DNA from: Endomychus coccineus
Lineage: Eukaryota; Arthropoda; Insecta; Coleoptera; Endomychidae
Length of the DNA: 64,000 nucleotides
Reading direction: 5' to 3'
Assembly: GCA_958510875.1 (NCBI GenBank)
Contig: OY294072.1
Span: 2,418,001 to 2,482,000 of the forward strand
The notes beneath the pieces are model-generated. The model made no database searches and was not told where the DNA came from. It saw only the letters and a program-made list of their open reading frames with translations. Below, piece after piece: positions 55,480 to 64,000 of this stretch (its first letter is position 1; every line of letters begins with the position of its first letter). The position numbers were made by a program, and so were the translations under genes.

Positions 55480-56116
55480 GTTTGGCAGAGCCTCCTCTTC
55501 CATGTGGATATATGATACAAATGTATTTAATAATAATTTCAAACAAGTTCACGGACAAGGATTATTCCTAACGAGCGATGGATGTTATGATATGGTAAAT
55601 CGTAGATTGTGCAACGTAAAATCACCGAATGATGATGGAGATGTTGCAAATAAAGTATATGTTGATAAATTAACACACAAACTGAATCTGAAAACGGAAA
55701 CCAGTCTCAAAGATACCTTCAATGTTAGGGTTGATAATTTGATCAAAGATATCAACAAGGATCTGGATGAACATAAATTAACGAATGAGAAGGTTATTCT
55801 CAACATTGAAAAACATCTGATGAACATTCAGAATAAATATAATGGAATGGGGATCTATATAAAGTCAGAGTTTGAAAGAATCAGTGATAGTGTGAGGGAA
55901 AACAGAAATGAATTGAAAGAGATCAATAACACATTTAACAGTGTGAACATGCGTCTAAATGACATTACTAGTAAAGTGGAGGCGTTAGAACGACGGATGA
56001 CATCTGTGGAACCTTCTGAAAAGAGACCCTCATCATTCACAACAACAAAGCAGGGCTCTGTGAAACGTATATCTCCAAATCCTGTGAATATACCCAAAAA
56101 ATTAATTCTACACTAG
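55463..56116 (+). CDS. Fibre-like coiled-coil protein, 217 aa (E3)
   Basis: ATG at 55463. Same fibre-type NRRLCNV...DVANKVYVDKL motif at about 46-69, coiled coil to about 175, and Ser/Thr-rich basic tail. Ends 17 bp before the integrase gene. Confidence 0.55.
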   Translation: MVSMDKFGRASSSMWIYDTNVFNNNFKQVHGQGLFLTSDGCYDMVNRRLCNVKSPNDDGDVANKVYVDKLTHKLNLKTETSLKDTFNVRVDNLIKDINKDLDEHKLTNEKVILNIEKHLMNIQNKYNGMGIYIKSEFERISDSVRENRNELKEINNTFNSVNMRLNDITSKVEALERRMTSVEPSEKRPSSFTTTKQGSVKRISPNPVNIPKKLILH

Positions 56117-56133
56117 ATTTCCACATTGATAAG

Positions 56134-57057
56134 ATGAGTAGAGAACAAGTTGTGCATGAGCTTCATAAGCCGAGTAGGAAGAATTTCAAACGACGCAGAA
56201 CGATCATGAAAGGTTTGGATGATTTGTGGCAAATGGATCTGGCTGAAATCGGTAATTACGGTCGTGAAAATAGAGGATTCAAATACATTTCGGTTATGAT
56301 CGATTGTTTCTCGAAATTTCTATGGACACGCCCGCTGAAAACGAAATCAGCCGAAGAGGTTCGGAAAGCGGTTAGTTCTATATTGCTAGAAGGACATCGT
56401 AAGCCTAGGAATCTGTAAAGCGATCAGAGAAAAGAATTCTCCAATAAACACTTTAACGATCTAATGAAGAAACATAATATCAATCATTATAATACGTATA
56501 GTGTGAAAAAAGCAGCAATTGCTGAACGTGTCATTCGAACATTAAAGGAATCGCTCTACAAACATTTCAGTCTTAGCGGGAAATACAAATGGCTTGATAT
56601 ACTTGGAGAAACCACAGAAAAATGTAATAAACGTAAACATAGTACTTTAAATATGGCTCCAATAAAAGTGACGAAACAGATTGAGAGCGAGATATTGAAG
56701 CGATCCTACTCACACATCAAGTTAGCTCTGCCTCACAAATACAACGTTGGAGATGTAGTACGAATAAGTGAGGCTGAACATATTTTTGAGAAGGGATTTA
56801 CGCCCAATTGGAGTTCGGAATTATTTAAAATCATCAAAGTAAAAATTACCAACCCGGTCACATATCTACTAGAAGATATGACCAACGCACCAATCAGCGG
56901 CTGTTTCTATGAGGAAGAATTACAGAAAACAAAACAACCCGATGTGTGTTTAGTCGAAAAAATATTACGAAAGAGGAGGGGTCAACAGTATGTGAAATGG
57001 TTGGGTCTAGATAATAATCACAACAGTTGGATCAATAATTCTGATCTCGTTCAATGA
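56134..57057 (+). pseudogene. Integrase, E3 copy (one nonsense codon)
   Basis: ATG at 56134. Colinear with the E1 integrase over its whole length, but codon 95 (CAA) is TAA, two residues before catalytic D97, and G99 is Arg. The remainder, including E131 and the chromodomain, is open from 56464 to 57057. Confidence 0.8.
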
Positions 57058-57336
57058 ACCCATCATTACCCATTTGGAGATTATTAGAAACAAACAAATA
57101 GCTGGAATATTATTGACTCGAAGGTATGGTTATTATAATAGAAAAAAATTCCGTGAATATGAGGGTGAATCAAGAGTGAAGATTATAATATTTGAAACAT
57201 GCATTGTTAAGATTATACTTAAGACTTTTGTATTGAGAAAATTTGGAAATTAATAAAAAATATTATTTTGAGATCTTTGGTCTTTCTCCCCCCCCTCGTT
57301 TAATAACGGTGCAATTTCGAATTTTCATCAGTCTGT
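57058..57336. other. Intergenic region integrase-PLA2 (E3)
   Basis: AT-rich, AATAAA-type signal near 57253, pyrimidine tract before the PLA2 ATG; no gene. Confidence 0.45.
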
Positions 57337-58118
57337 ATGGAAGCGTACGTAGGAGAAGGTGTTCTCAATACGCTTATAAACAAGCTCCCGTTTGAACTTC
57401 ATATTCCTGGTTATCAATTCTGTGGTCCCGGTACAAAATTAGAAGAACGGTTGAGAAGAGGAGATTCAGGTATCAATCCACTCGATAAAGCTTGCCGCCA
57501 ACACGATATTTCATATCTGCGAAACGCTAGTTTGGAAGGACGTCACGAGGCGGATAAAATATTAGAGAACGCTGCTTGGCAACGTGTCAAATCTAAAGAC
57601 ACAAAATTTGGAGAAAGGATTGCCGCTTTCGGTGTAAATAAAATTATGAAGGCGAAGGGGAAATTGGGGATGGGTATGAGAAAGAAGGTTGGGTTCGGAA
57701 GTGCAATTGTCGATGGGGTGAGAAAAGTTATGAAGAATAAGTTTGACTCATCCAATCTGAGGAAAACATCCCAAACAGCGTTGAAAGTTGCACGAAAACA
57801 ATTCAAAAAGCAGGTGGTCGGAAAAATGTTCGGTTACCAAGAGTAATTCCTATTCCAAAGACTGGAGGATTTCTACCATTTTTAATACCTCTGTTTGCCG
57901 GCTTATCAGCTGCTGGAGCATTGGCGGGAGGTGGTGCAGGCATGGCTAAGGCCATCAACGACAGCAAAGCAGCTCGGAAAACCTTGGAAGAAACGGAAAG
58001 ACATAATAAAACAATGGAAGCTATAGCTTTGGGGAAACAAGGATCTGGTCTATATTTGAAGAAGTATCGCAAAGGTCTTGGTCTATATTTAAATAAACAT
58101 CCAAAAAACTGTCAGTAA
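57337..58118 (+). pseudogene. PLA2-domain minor virion protein, E3 copy (frameshift)
   Basis: ATG at 57337. The PLA2 domain is intact (CGPGT, DKACRQHDISY), but loss of one A in a poly-A run near 57810 shifts the frame. The original frame resumes in the C-terminal hydrophobic and GLYL region and ends at 58118. Confidence 0.75.
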
Positions 58119-58489
58119 ACCTACCCAGAAGACCTCTGATTGATCTCGATCTACGAAAACTAGCAAAAGCTCTGAAAATTACCCATTTTAGAGGAGTATT
58201 TATGCGTGATGAACTGCCATCCAACGGACCATGGAAAAACGAGCGTGGAATAGTTAATTTAGATGGCTCGGACAATGGAGGCACTCACTGGGTCGGGTTC
58301 AATAGAGTCGGTGATAAAGTTTTATATTATGATAGTTTTGGCAATTTACGCCCCCCTCGCGAACTAGTGAATTATTTCAAAAAGTGTGAGATATTATTCA
58401 ATCACGATAATTTTCAACAATATAACACTTATATTTGTGGTCAGTTATGTTTAGATTTCCTCTCTAACTCTTCAGTTGTGCTCGACTAA
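58097..58489 (+). CDS. Adenain-type cysteine protease (E3)
   Basis: Open for 130 codons from 58097; first ATG at 58202 (MRDELPSNGPW). GTHWV, YYDSFGN and YICGQLCLDFL carry the His, acidic and Cys positions; the residue before the Cys is Ile instead of Asn. The conserved 35-codon N-terminal part lacks an ATG and begins inside the PLA2 gene in the -1 frame. Confidence 0.7.
   Translation, partial: TSKKLSVNLPRRPLIDLDLRKLAKALKITHFRGVFMRDELPSNGPWKNERGIVNLDGSDNGGTHWVGFNRVGDKVLYYDSFGNLRPPRELVNYFKKCEILFNHDNFQQYNTYICGQLCLDFLSNSSVVLD
58103..58109 (+). promoter_or_regulatory. Candidate -1 ribosomal frameshift site, E3
   Basis: Codons CCA AAA AAC TGT CAG TAA: A AAA AAC in phase, nine bases before the stop. 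A -1 slip leads into the protease frame. A downstream CCTCTGA can pair with TTAGAGG (one G-U). Confidence 0.55.
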
Positions 58490-58500
58490 CCCTGCATTTA

Positions 58501-58515
58501 TTAGTATATTAACAG
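58501..58515 (+). promoter_or_regulatory. Putative promoter of penton-like gene, E3
   Basis: TTAGTATATTAACAG, one change from the E1/E2 motif. Confidence 0.35.
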
Positions 58516-58540
58516 ATTGTTGGTAAAGTTTATATCAATC

Positions 58541-59268
58541 ATGTCTCAGACGTTCACTATCACGGGTAAGAGCTCCCGCTTATCTGTAGATTTCCACCCA
58601 CCTATAGAACTAGATCCTCATTCATATTATTCTATCGCACTTGTTGGCTTGCATACGTACAATAGCATTCCGAACATTGAAGAAGGTTTTAATAAATTTT
58701 ATTATAAAAATGTGGAGGGTGAGGAAGAAGTAGTAACTACGAGTTGACAGACATCGAGGATTTCATACAAAGTGCAGTTTGTGGGATAGGAGTGAAGCAA
58801 GAAGAACGTGACCGGAAATTATCAATGAAATCTAACAACAACACTCTACACACAGAGCTGAAGAGTGATTTTGAAGTGAATTTTATTCCTAAAGATAGTA
58901 TAAGCAAACTGTTGGGATTCAGCAAAAAGAAATTGACATCTCGCGAACTACACGTATCTGATCGACCTATAAACATAATCAAAGTTAGAACAATACGAGT
59001 AGAGTGTAACTCAACCGCAGGAGCATATTATAACAATAAGATAGCTCATACGATATATGAGTTCTCATCTCTTGTACCACCTGGGTTTTCCATTGATATA
59101 GAGCCGAAGAATCTTATTTATCTACCGGTCATCAGCAAGACGTCCTTCGATAACATCACACTGAATATTTTAGATCAGAATTGGAAACGGGTAAATTTTC
59201 GTGGAGAAGAAATTATTATACGGTTGGAGTTGAGAAAGACCGCTAGGGATTATGGCTTCCAACAATAA
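58541..59268 (+). pseudogene. Penton-like protein, E3 copy (16-bp deletion)
   Basis: ATG at 58541. A 16-bp deletion at about 58738 within the VVTIP-GSYELTD region shifts the frame; the remainder is open from 58744 to 59268. Confidence 0.65.
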
Positions 59269-59354
59269 ATAATAATCCAATACTCACCACCACTCATTAT
59301 ATGAAAAGAAATCATCTGAGAAGGTTGTTGTTGCAGTAGCCATCACTTGAGAAC

Positions 59355-59534
59355 ATGGGTTTGGATTTCAGCAATAAAAGACATACCCATAGTGTTCGTC
59401 AGTCATTATCTACAACGAGTTCAAGGGAGAAGGTTGCTTCTGCATCACTATCATTGGAAAATATCAATTTTTTGAAGTCCCTTGGTTACAATGTCGGAAA
59501 AACTTCAAATATTCATCGAGCCAAACTTCAATGA
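59355..59534 (+). CDS. 59-aa Ser-rich small protein (E3)
   Basis: ATG at 59355. Same product as in E2 with few substitutions (SVRQSL for SGHQSL). Overlaps MCP by 44 bp in another frame. Confidence 0.5.
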   Translation: MGLDFSNKRHTHSVRQSLSTTSSREKVASASLSLENINFLKSLGYNVGKTSNIHRAKLQ

Positions 59535-60687
59535 AGACATCATCCGAAAAGAAACTCATACCTACTATCCCCACACAACATCTTTTGGCAACAGCGATGA
59601 AATTGAGATATTAATCAATCAACAAGATGTGTTGGTAGATTTGGCCTCGTCTGCTTCATTCATCGAGGCAGAATTCCAGCCAGAAGCAAGTAGTGATGGT
59701 GAATGTAAACTAACGAATAATTTTGGAGCGTTTCTCTTCGAATATATCAGTTATGAATTGAATGGAAAAGAGATAGACAAAGTACGTGATCCTGGTATTG
59801 TCAGCACCATCAGAGCTTATCTAACATATGCCAAACATGAATCTATACCTATTTCTGGATGGTCATTTAAGGATGTATTGAGTTCAGTCTACAATAATAA
59901 AATCAATTTATGGATACCGTTGAATTTTCTACTAGGCCTATTCATTGACTATAACAAAGTTTTGAGTGGAAAACATAAGCTGCGCTTGATAAGGTCTCGG
60001 ACCGATAACGATTGCTATACTAATAGCACAGGCACGAAAACGGCTAAAATAAATGTGAAGACGATAGCATTAAAAGGGCGACATGTGTTTCCAAGTGATC
60101 AAGTTACATTTCAAATGTTGGGGAATTTGAGTGCTGAGAAGTCTATTTTGATTCCATTCCGTAGTTGGGATCTGCATGAAAATCCGTTGATGAAGGAGAG
60201 CACTCGTGACATTTGGGCTGTTAAAACATCAATGAATTTGGAACGTCCTAGATATGTGATTCTAGCTTTCCAAACTGATCGAAAAAATAATCCTGTTAAG
60301 CACAGTGCATATTTCGATAATATAAACTTGCTAAATGTAAAATTATACTTGAATCCAGAATGTTATCCATATGAAGCAATGAAATTGAATTTCACCGACC
60401 AGCAATACGTGGAAGCATACCAGATGTACTATGATTTCCAGAAATCATTTTCAAATAAAATAATAAGTGAGCCCATGTTAGATTATATAGCATTCAAGAA
60501 TAGAGCAATTTTTGTGATTGACTGTTCAAAACAAAACGATGCTATGAAGTCATCAACATTTGACGTCAAACTAGAGATGGAAAGTTTTCTGAATTTCCCC
60601 AAAAACACCAGGACTTATTGCATCATCATTAACGATCGTATAATGGAGTATTCTCCGATTACAGGATCAGTTCGGAATTTGGTGTGA
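59491..60687 (+). CDS. Putative major capsid protein, 398 aa (E3)
   Basis: ATG at 59491 in a good context (ACAATGT). Open throughout. Lacks two residues (SIPISGW for SIPLAISGW) relative to E1. Followed by AATAAA near 60760 and an AT-repeat tail. Confidence 0.65.
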   Translation: MSEKLQIFIEPNFNEDIIRKETHTYYPHTTSFGNSDEIEILINQQDVLVDLASSASFIEAEFQPEASSDGECKLTNNFGAFLFEYISYELNGKEIDKVRDPGIVSTIRAYLTYAKHESIPISGWSFKDVLSSVYNNKINLWIPLNFLLGLFIDYNKVLSGKHKLRLIRSRTDNDCYTNSTGTKTAKINVKTIALKGRHVFPSDQVTFQMLGNLSAEKSILIPFRSWDLHENPLMKESTRDIWAVKTSMNLERPRYVILAFQTDRKNNPVKHSAYFDNINLLNVKLYLNPECYPYEAMKLNFTDQQYVEAYQMYYDFQKSFSNKIISEPMLDYIAFKNRAIFVIDCSKQNDAMKSSTFDVKLEMESFLNFPKNTRTYCIIINDRIMEYSPITGSVRNLV

Positions 60688-60826
60688 AGAACCAGGTGAT
60701 GAATCATAATGTTATAATTTTAGTTCTGAATGATGTACTATCAAAATGTATCTTTCCCAATAAATGTTATTATTATTATTATATTTGATATTTTATTTCT
60801 CAAACGGTAGGTGGTGATGTAAACAT

Positions 60827-60860
60827 CCGACGATCATAGTTTGTAAACTATGGTAGTCTG
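60827..60860. promoter_or_regulatory. Intergenic hairpin, E3 copy
   Basis: Inverse of 1691-1724: CCGACGATCATAGTTT, GT, AAACTATGGTAGTCTG. Lies about 165 bp before the MSV199-type ATG. Confidence 0.5.
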
Positions 60861-61023
60861 TTGCTGGAAATGAAACAAAATGAAACAACTAGTGACGTTA
60901 TCAGTCAGTTATCAACGTTTGCAATGACATCGAAACGGAGAGTTACCCCCCACCCTCACTATTCACGTTCACGTTCTCACGCATGTAAGAGAGAATCATT
61001 TCAGCAAATGTTCAGTTATAAAA

Positions 61024-61998
61024 ATGAACTTAGCAGCGTGCGTTCGTGATTCTATTGTGGCTACATGGTCCACCAACAATTTTATTAAGTTAACAGTCAA
61101 TGAAGTGTGTCTAAAATTTGGGATCGATATAAGAAACGATAAAGGAAACTATTTATTCTGGGATATTCAACTAAACCAATACGTTCTGATGAATGAAGAT
61201 CTATTGGATTGGTTAGGTTATCGCGGCAAAAAATATCATGCTAAAAAGGGTGTTATAACAAGATTGTTGTTTAGAAATTTGTGATAAGACTGATGCACGA
61301 AAGAAATTTTATGTTCTAGATGCTATTGATTTCGAATCATTATTGATGCAAATGCGAACTCCTAAAGTCATCGAGTTACGTGAACTGTTTCCGTTAATGA
61401 AATTTATTATGATGAAATATTGTGAGTACGAGAAATTCTATGAACAACAAGAACGTCAAAGAGCTGAGGAACGTGAATGTCTTGCGAAAGAACGATCTCA
61501 ACGCTTATCTCAACAAATTCAAATGAATGTTGTCACCTTACGGAATAACATTGCACCAAATATTGTTCCACCTCCTATAAATTTCGGAAAGAGACGAAAT
61601 TTAGGTAATTACTTTGTTTTTTATAATAAAATTTATATAATATATATTATTTAGGATTATATCGAACATCGAATGATATGAGACCAGAATGGTACCTGAT
61701 GCGTCGACAAGAGGATGATTGGCGTGATGCCGACATAAAATTACAAAATCGAGGAATGCGATTAATACGTAAATGGTCTAACATATCTCATGCTATCGAT
61801 ATTGGTAACGAAGTGAAACAGAATATCCGCCGCGATTTGAAATGGTATGCAAGAGGAAATATTATTCATGCCGCAGAAGAAGAAGGGGGTGAACAATCGA
61901 TTAGTGATATCAACATCGAGTCATTGATAGAATGTGTTATCAATCACAAAAATGAAGCTTATGAACTAGCAAATGATAATGTCAATATATTAATATAA
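61024..61998 (+). pseudogene. MSV199-DUF3627-like protein, two exons, E3 copy (deletion)
   Basis: Exon 1 61024-61604, intron 61605-61654, exon 2 61655-61998. A deletion of about 25 bp near 61270 (the region encoding RKNPHIHHL) shifts the frame of exon 1. Otherwise no stop is seen; exon 2 is open. TTATAAAA lies directly before the ATG. Confidence 0.65.
61605..61654 (+). other. Spliceosomal intron in MSV199-type gene (E3)
   Basis: GTAATT...TATTTAG, 50 bp; joining at phase 1 gives NL-G-LYRTSNDMRP, in frame with exon 2. Confidence 0.75.
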
Positions 61999-62043
61999 TC
62001 ATCATTCCTTTTGTTTTATTAAAACACTTATATCTTCATACAA

Positions 62044-62549
62044 TCATCTATTTACATGGTAAATACCCTTCTTTACATATTTAACAAACATTTTCAACAT
62101 TAGTACTGATAAAGAAGATAAAATTGCATACAAAATTGCGAAAATTTTAGAAATTTCTTCGTCTAGTGAGGATGGTGTACGTGTGGATGGTGTTGATATT
62201 GTCTTTTGTATGACATGTGGTAAACATGATGACGATTGTTGGAACAATTGCCATTCAGCCATATCTCCCTCACTCCGGTCAAAGAATAAAAGTTTAAGTT
62301 TATAATTTATGGTGGTACGATTATCTTGAGGAATGTTGAATGCGAATACCTCTAATTGATTATCGTTGATTTTTCTAAAATTCATCGTAATCCATTCGGT
62401 ACGGTTACACCCCCACCACCATCGGTTGCAACATCCTTCGGACAAATATAAATGCGCTCAACGTGTTGGGAAACGTTCGCGTATAGAATACCATTCAGAA
62501 TTGTGGTTAGAATCACGAAATTTGTTTTTAACATCCCCACTCCCATCAT
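62044..62549 (-). pseudogene. Signal-peptide/membrane-anchor protein, E3 copy (frameshift at G-tract)
   Basis: ATG at 62549. Leader and C-terminal anchor as in E2, but the tract has five Gs, so leader and ectodomain are in different frames (as in E1). The length of 506 bases is one short of an open frame. Confidence 0.55.
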
Positions 62550-62764
62550 TATATTCACTTTTTGCACTTGTAAATGTATTCAACAGTCTTATAGCTTTTA
62601 TCTTATCTTCGTAAAAATTTAAGTCTCTTCTTAATTCATGAACTTTCTCCACAAATTTTCAAAGTATACGTGTGAATTCTTCAAAAGATATATGCATAAT
62701 GACACATTTACAAACTCAATGGATTTCTTTATCATAACCTCCAACTATTCACATTTACTTATAG

Positions 62765-64000
62765 AGTATCTTTATTATTACTCGCATTTCATTCCTCATC
62801 TGACCATCATAGTTCGTGAACGATGATGACGTCATCATCGTTCGTGAACTATGGTCGCCGGATTGAATCAGTTACTGTCATCGGTTCGAAGCAGTGACGT
62901 CATCATCGTTCGTAAACTATGGTCGCCGGATTGAAACAATGAATGCCTCCCGTGACGTCATCAATGTTGGTAAACTATGATCGTAGGATCTTCAATTCAA
63001 TAAAATTAACATTCTGCATATCAAGGCTTTTCATTTGATACCTATAAATCTATGATTGACATTCATAGATCCGTCATGACAGTTCGCGTGACAGATGCTT
63101 CATGAATCCACCACGTCACACCCTCCAAGACGCGACATGATACCTCGATGAAGACCTCACGTGACAGACACCATGACAACTCTTTCCACCACCATGATGC
63201 TCTATGGTTTTGAGTTAGGTAAGCTCTATAACCTTCAGCTCTATGGTACGTGATAGGCACCATGACACCTTGTGACAGACACTCCGTCGAAGTGACAGAC
63301 ACCATATCTCACCGCGTGACAGATCATGTGATTTCGAAACCGTTCGAGTCGCATGAGTCGAACGAGTCGAACTGGTGGCGACACCTCCACGAAGCAGTCT
63401 GTACCTTTATGCTGTGACGTCACACGTCTGCCCTGTGATAGCAGCCTGTCATCTTGGATTCGCACGAGTCGGACGAGCCGAACTGGTGGCGCCACCTACA
63501 CGAAGCAGCCTGTACCTTCGATGACCGCTGTCACGTGGTGGTGACACCTACACGAAGCAGCCTGTACCTTCGGTCCGCCATGACATCTGTCACGTGACAC
63601 CTACACGAAGCAGCCGGTACCATTAGCTCACCATGACCGCTGTCGTGTGGTGGTGACACCTACACGAAGCAGCCTGTACCTTCAGCCCACCATGACAGCT
63701 GTCACGGGGTGGTGACACCTCCACGGAGCAGTTTGTACCTTAGGTTTACCATGACAGCTGTCACTTGGTGGCGACATCTGCACGAAGCAATCTGTACCTT
63801 AGGTCCGCCATGACAGCTGTCACTTGGTGGCGACATCTGCACGAAGCAATCTGTACCTTATGGTCGCCATGACAGCTGTACCTTATGGCCGCCATGACAG
63901 CTGGTTCTTATGGCCGCCATGACAGCTGTCACTTGGTGACGCCACCTCTACGAAACAGTCTGTACCTCAGGTCCGCTTAATGCTCTATGGTTTTGACTTG
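62765..64000. repeat. E3 right terminal inverted repeat (end outside window)
   Basis: Inverse of the E2 TIR: three CRE repeats (62808-62970), unique part, 60-75-bp repeats (63380-63870), only two or three 25-bp units, then the start of the terminal segment. Predicted to end near 64102. Confidence 0.8.
62808..62853. promoter_or_regulatory. 46-bp CRE-centred palindrome in E3 TIR
   Basis: CATAGTTCGTGAAC...GAACTATG around TGACGTCA; counterpart of 9122-9167. Confidence 0.6.

Larger units (their letters stand above)
25412..64000. mobile_element. Composite of E2, three tandem units and inverted E3, bounded by TIRs
   Basis: The left end is the E2 TIR starting AGTAGATGAA. The right side is the E3 TIR, which at 64000 matches E2 position 25514 in inverse, so the outer end should lie about 102 bp past the window. 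Genes of E2 point left and genes of E3 point right. The structure could have arisen by two insertions plus deletion, by an inverted duplication, or be an assembly product. Confidence 0.6.
52646..64000 (+). mobile_element. Element E3: Polinton-like element, inverted relative to E2
   Basis: Contains ATPase through membrane-protein gene in the E1 order on the opposite strand, with the right TIR running past the window end. On its left only the inner part of the TIR (52646-53008) remains. Open here: ATPase, 354-aa, fibre, protease, small protein and MCP. Broken: integrase, PLA2, penton, MSV199 and membrane protein. Confidence 0.8.

Overview
The window is eukaryotic, most likely arthropod (probably insect) nuclear DNA. 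It is AT-rich, has a 50-bp GT-AG intron, a long 219-bp satellite and tRNA-derived Pol III-type repeats. It is dominated by copies of one Polinton/Maverick-like virus-like element. The species cannot be named from the sequence. Family calls rest on motifs read by eye plus general knowledge of Polinton-like elements; no database search was run.

Element content. The element is about 12.8 kb. It has long terminal inverted repeats (TIRs, about 1.6-1.9 kb) ending 5'-AGTAGATGAA, i.e. the Polinton-type AG...CT ends. Ten genes are collinear: A32/FtsK-type packaging ATPase, a 354-aa conserved protein, a fibre-like coiled-coil protein, a retroviral-type integrase with chromodomain, a PLA2-domain minor virion protein, an adenain-type protease, a penton-like protein, a 59-aa protein, a major-capsid-like protein, and an MSV199-DUF3627-type gene with one intron. 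A convergent gene encodes a small protein with a signal peptide and C-terminal membrane anchor. No protein-primed DNA polymerase B gene is present between the ends, which is unusual for a Polinton.

Layout. (1) E1, 1-10700, lacks only its left TIR, which lies before the window. (2) 10701-13969 is unrelated flank with a promoter-like TATA/Inr pair. (3) 13970-25411 is a 219-bp satellite with a higher-order period of about 13 monomers. (4) E2, 25412-~35150, is inserted in that satellite and truncated on its right. (5) Three tandem units of exactly 7159 bp (32919-54395) each contain an integrase remnant, the fibre gene, a 5'-truncated 354-aa gene, about 3.2 kb of spacer, a partial TIR, an E-box minisatellite and an intact ATPase gene. 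(6) E3, ~52646-64000, is in inverted orientation to E2 and carries the whole gene set and most of its right TIR; its end is predicted near 64.10 kb. E2, the units and E3 together form a 38.7-kb composite bounded by inverted TIRs.

How the genes fit together. ATPase, protease, capsid-like and penton-like proteins, PLA2 protein and fibre would make a particle; the integrase would insert the DNA. The protease reading frame lacks an ATG at its conserved N-terminus and lies in the -1 frame from the PLA2 gene. The canonical slippery heptamer A AAA AAC sits nine bases before the PLA2 stop, suggesting a PLA2-protease frameshift fusion. ATPase and penton genes share a TAGTATATAAACA promoter motif. The TIRs carry CRE-containing 46-bp palindromes, and the ATPase promoter is preceded by an array of CACGTG boxes. 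No single copy is intact, but most genes are open in at least one copy.
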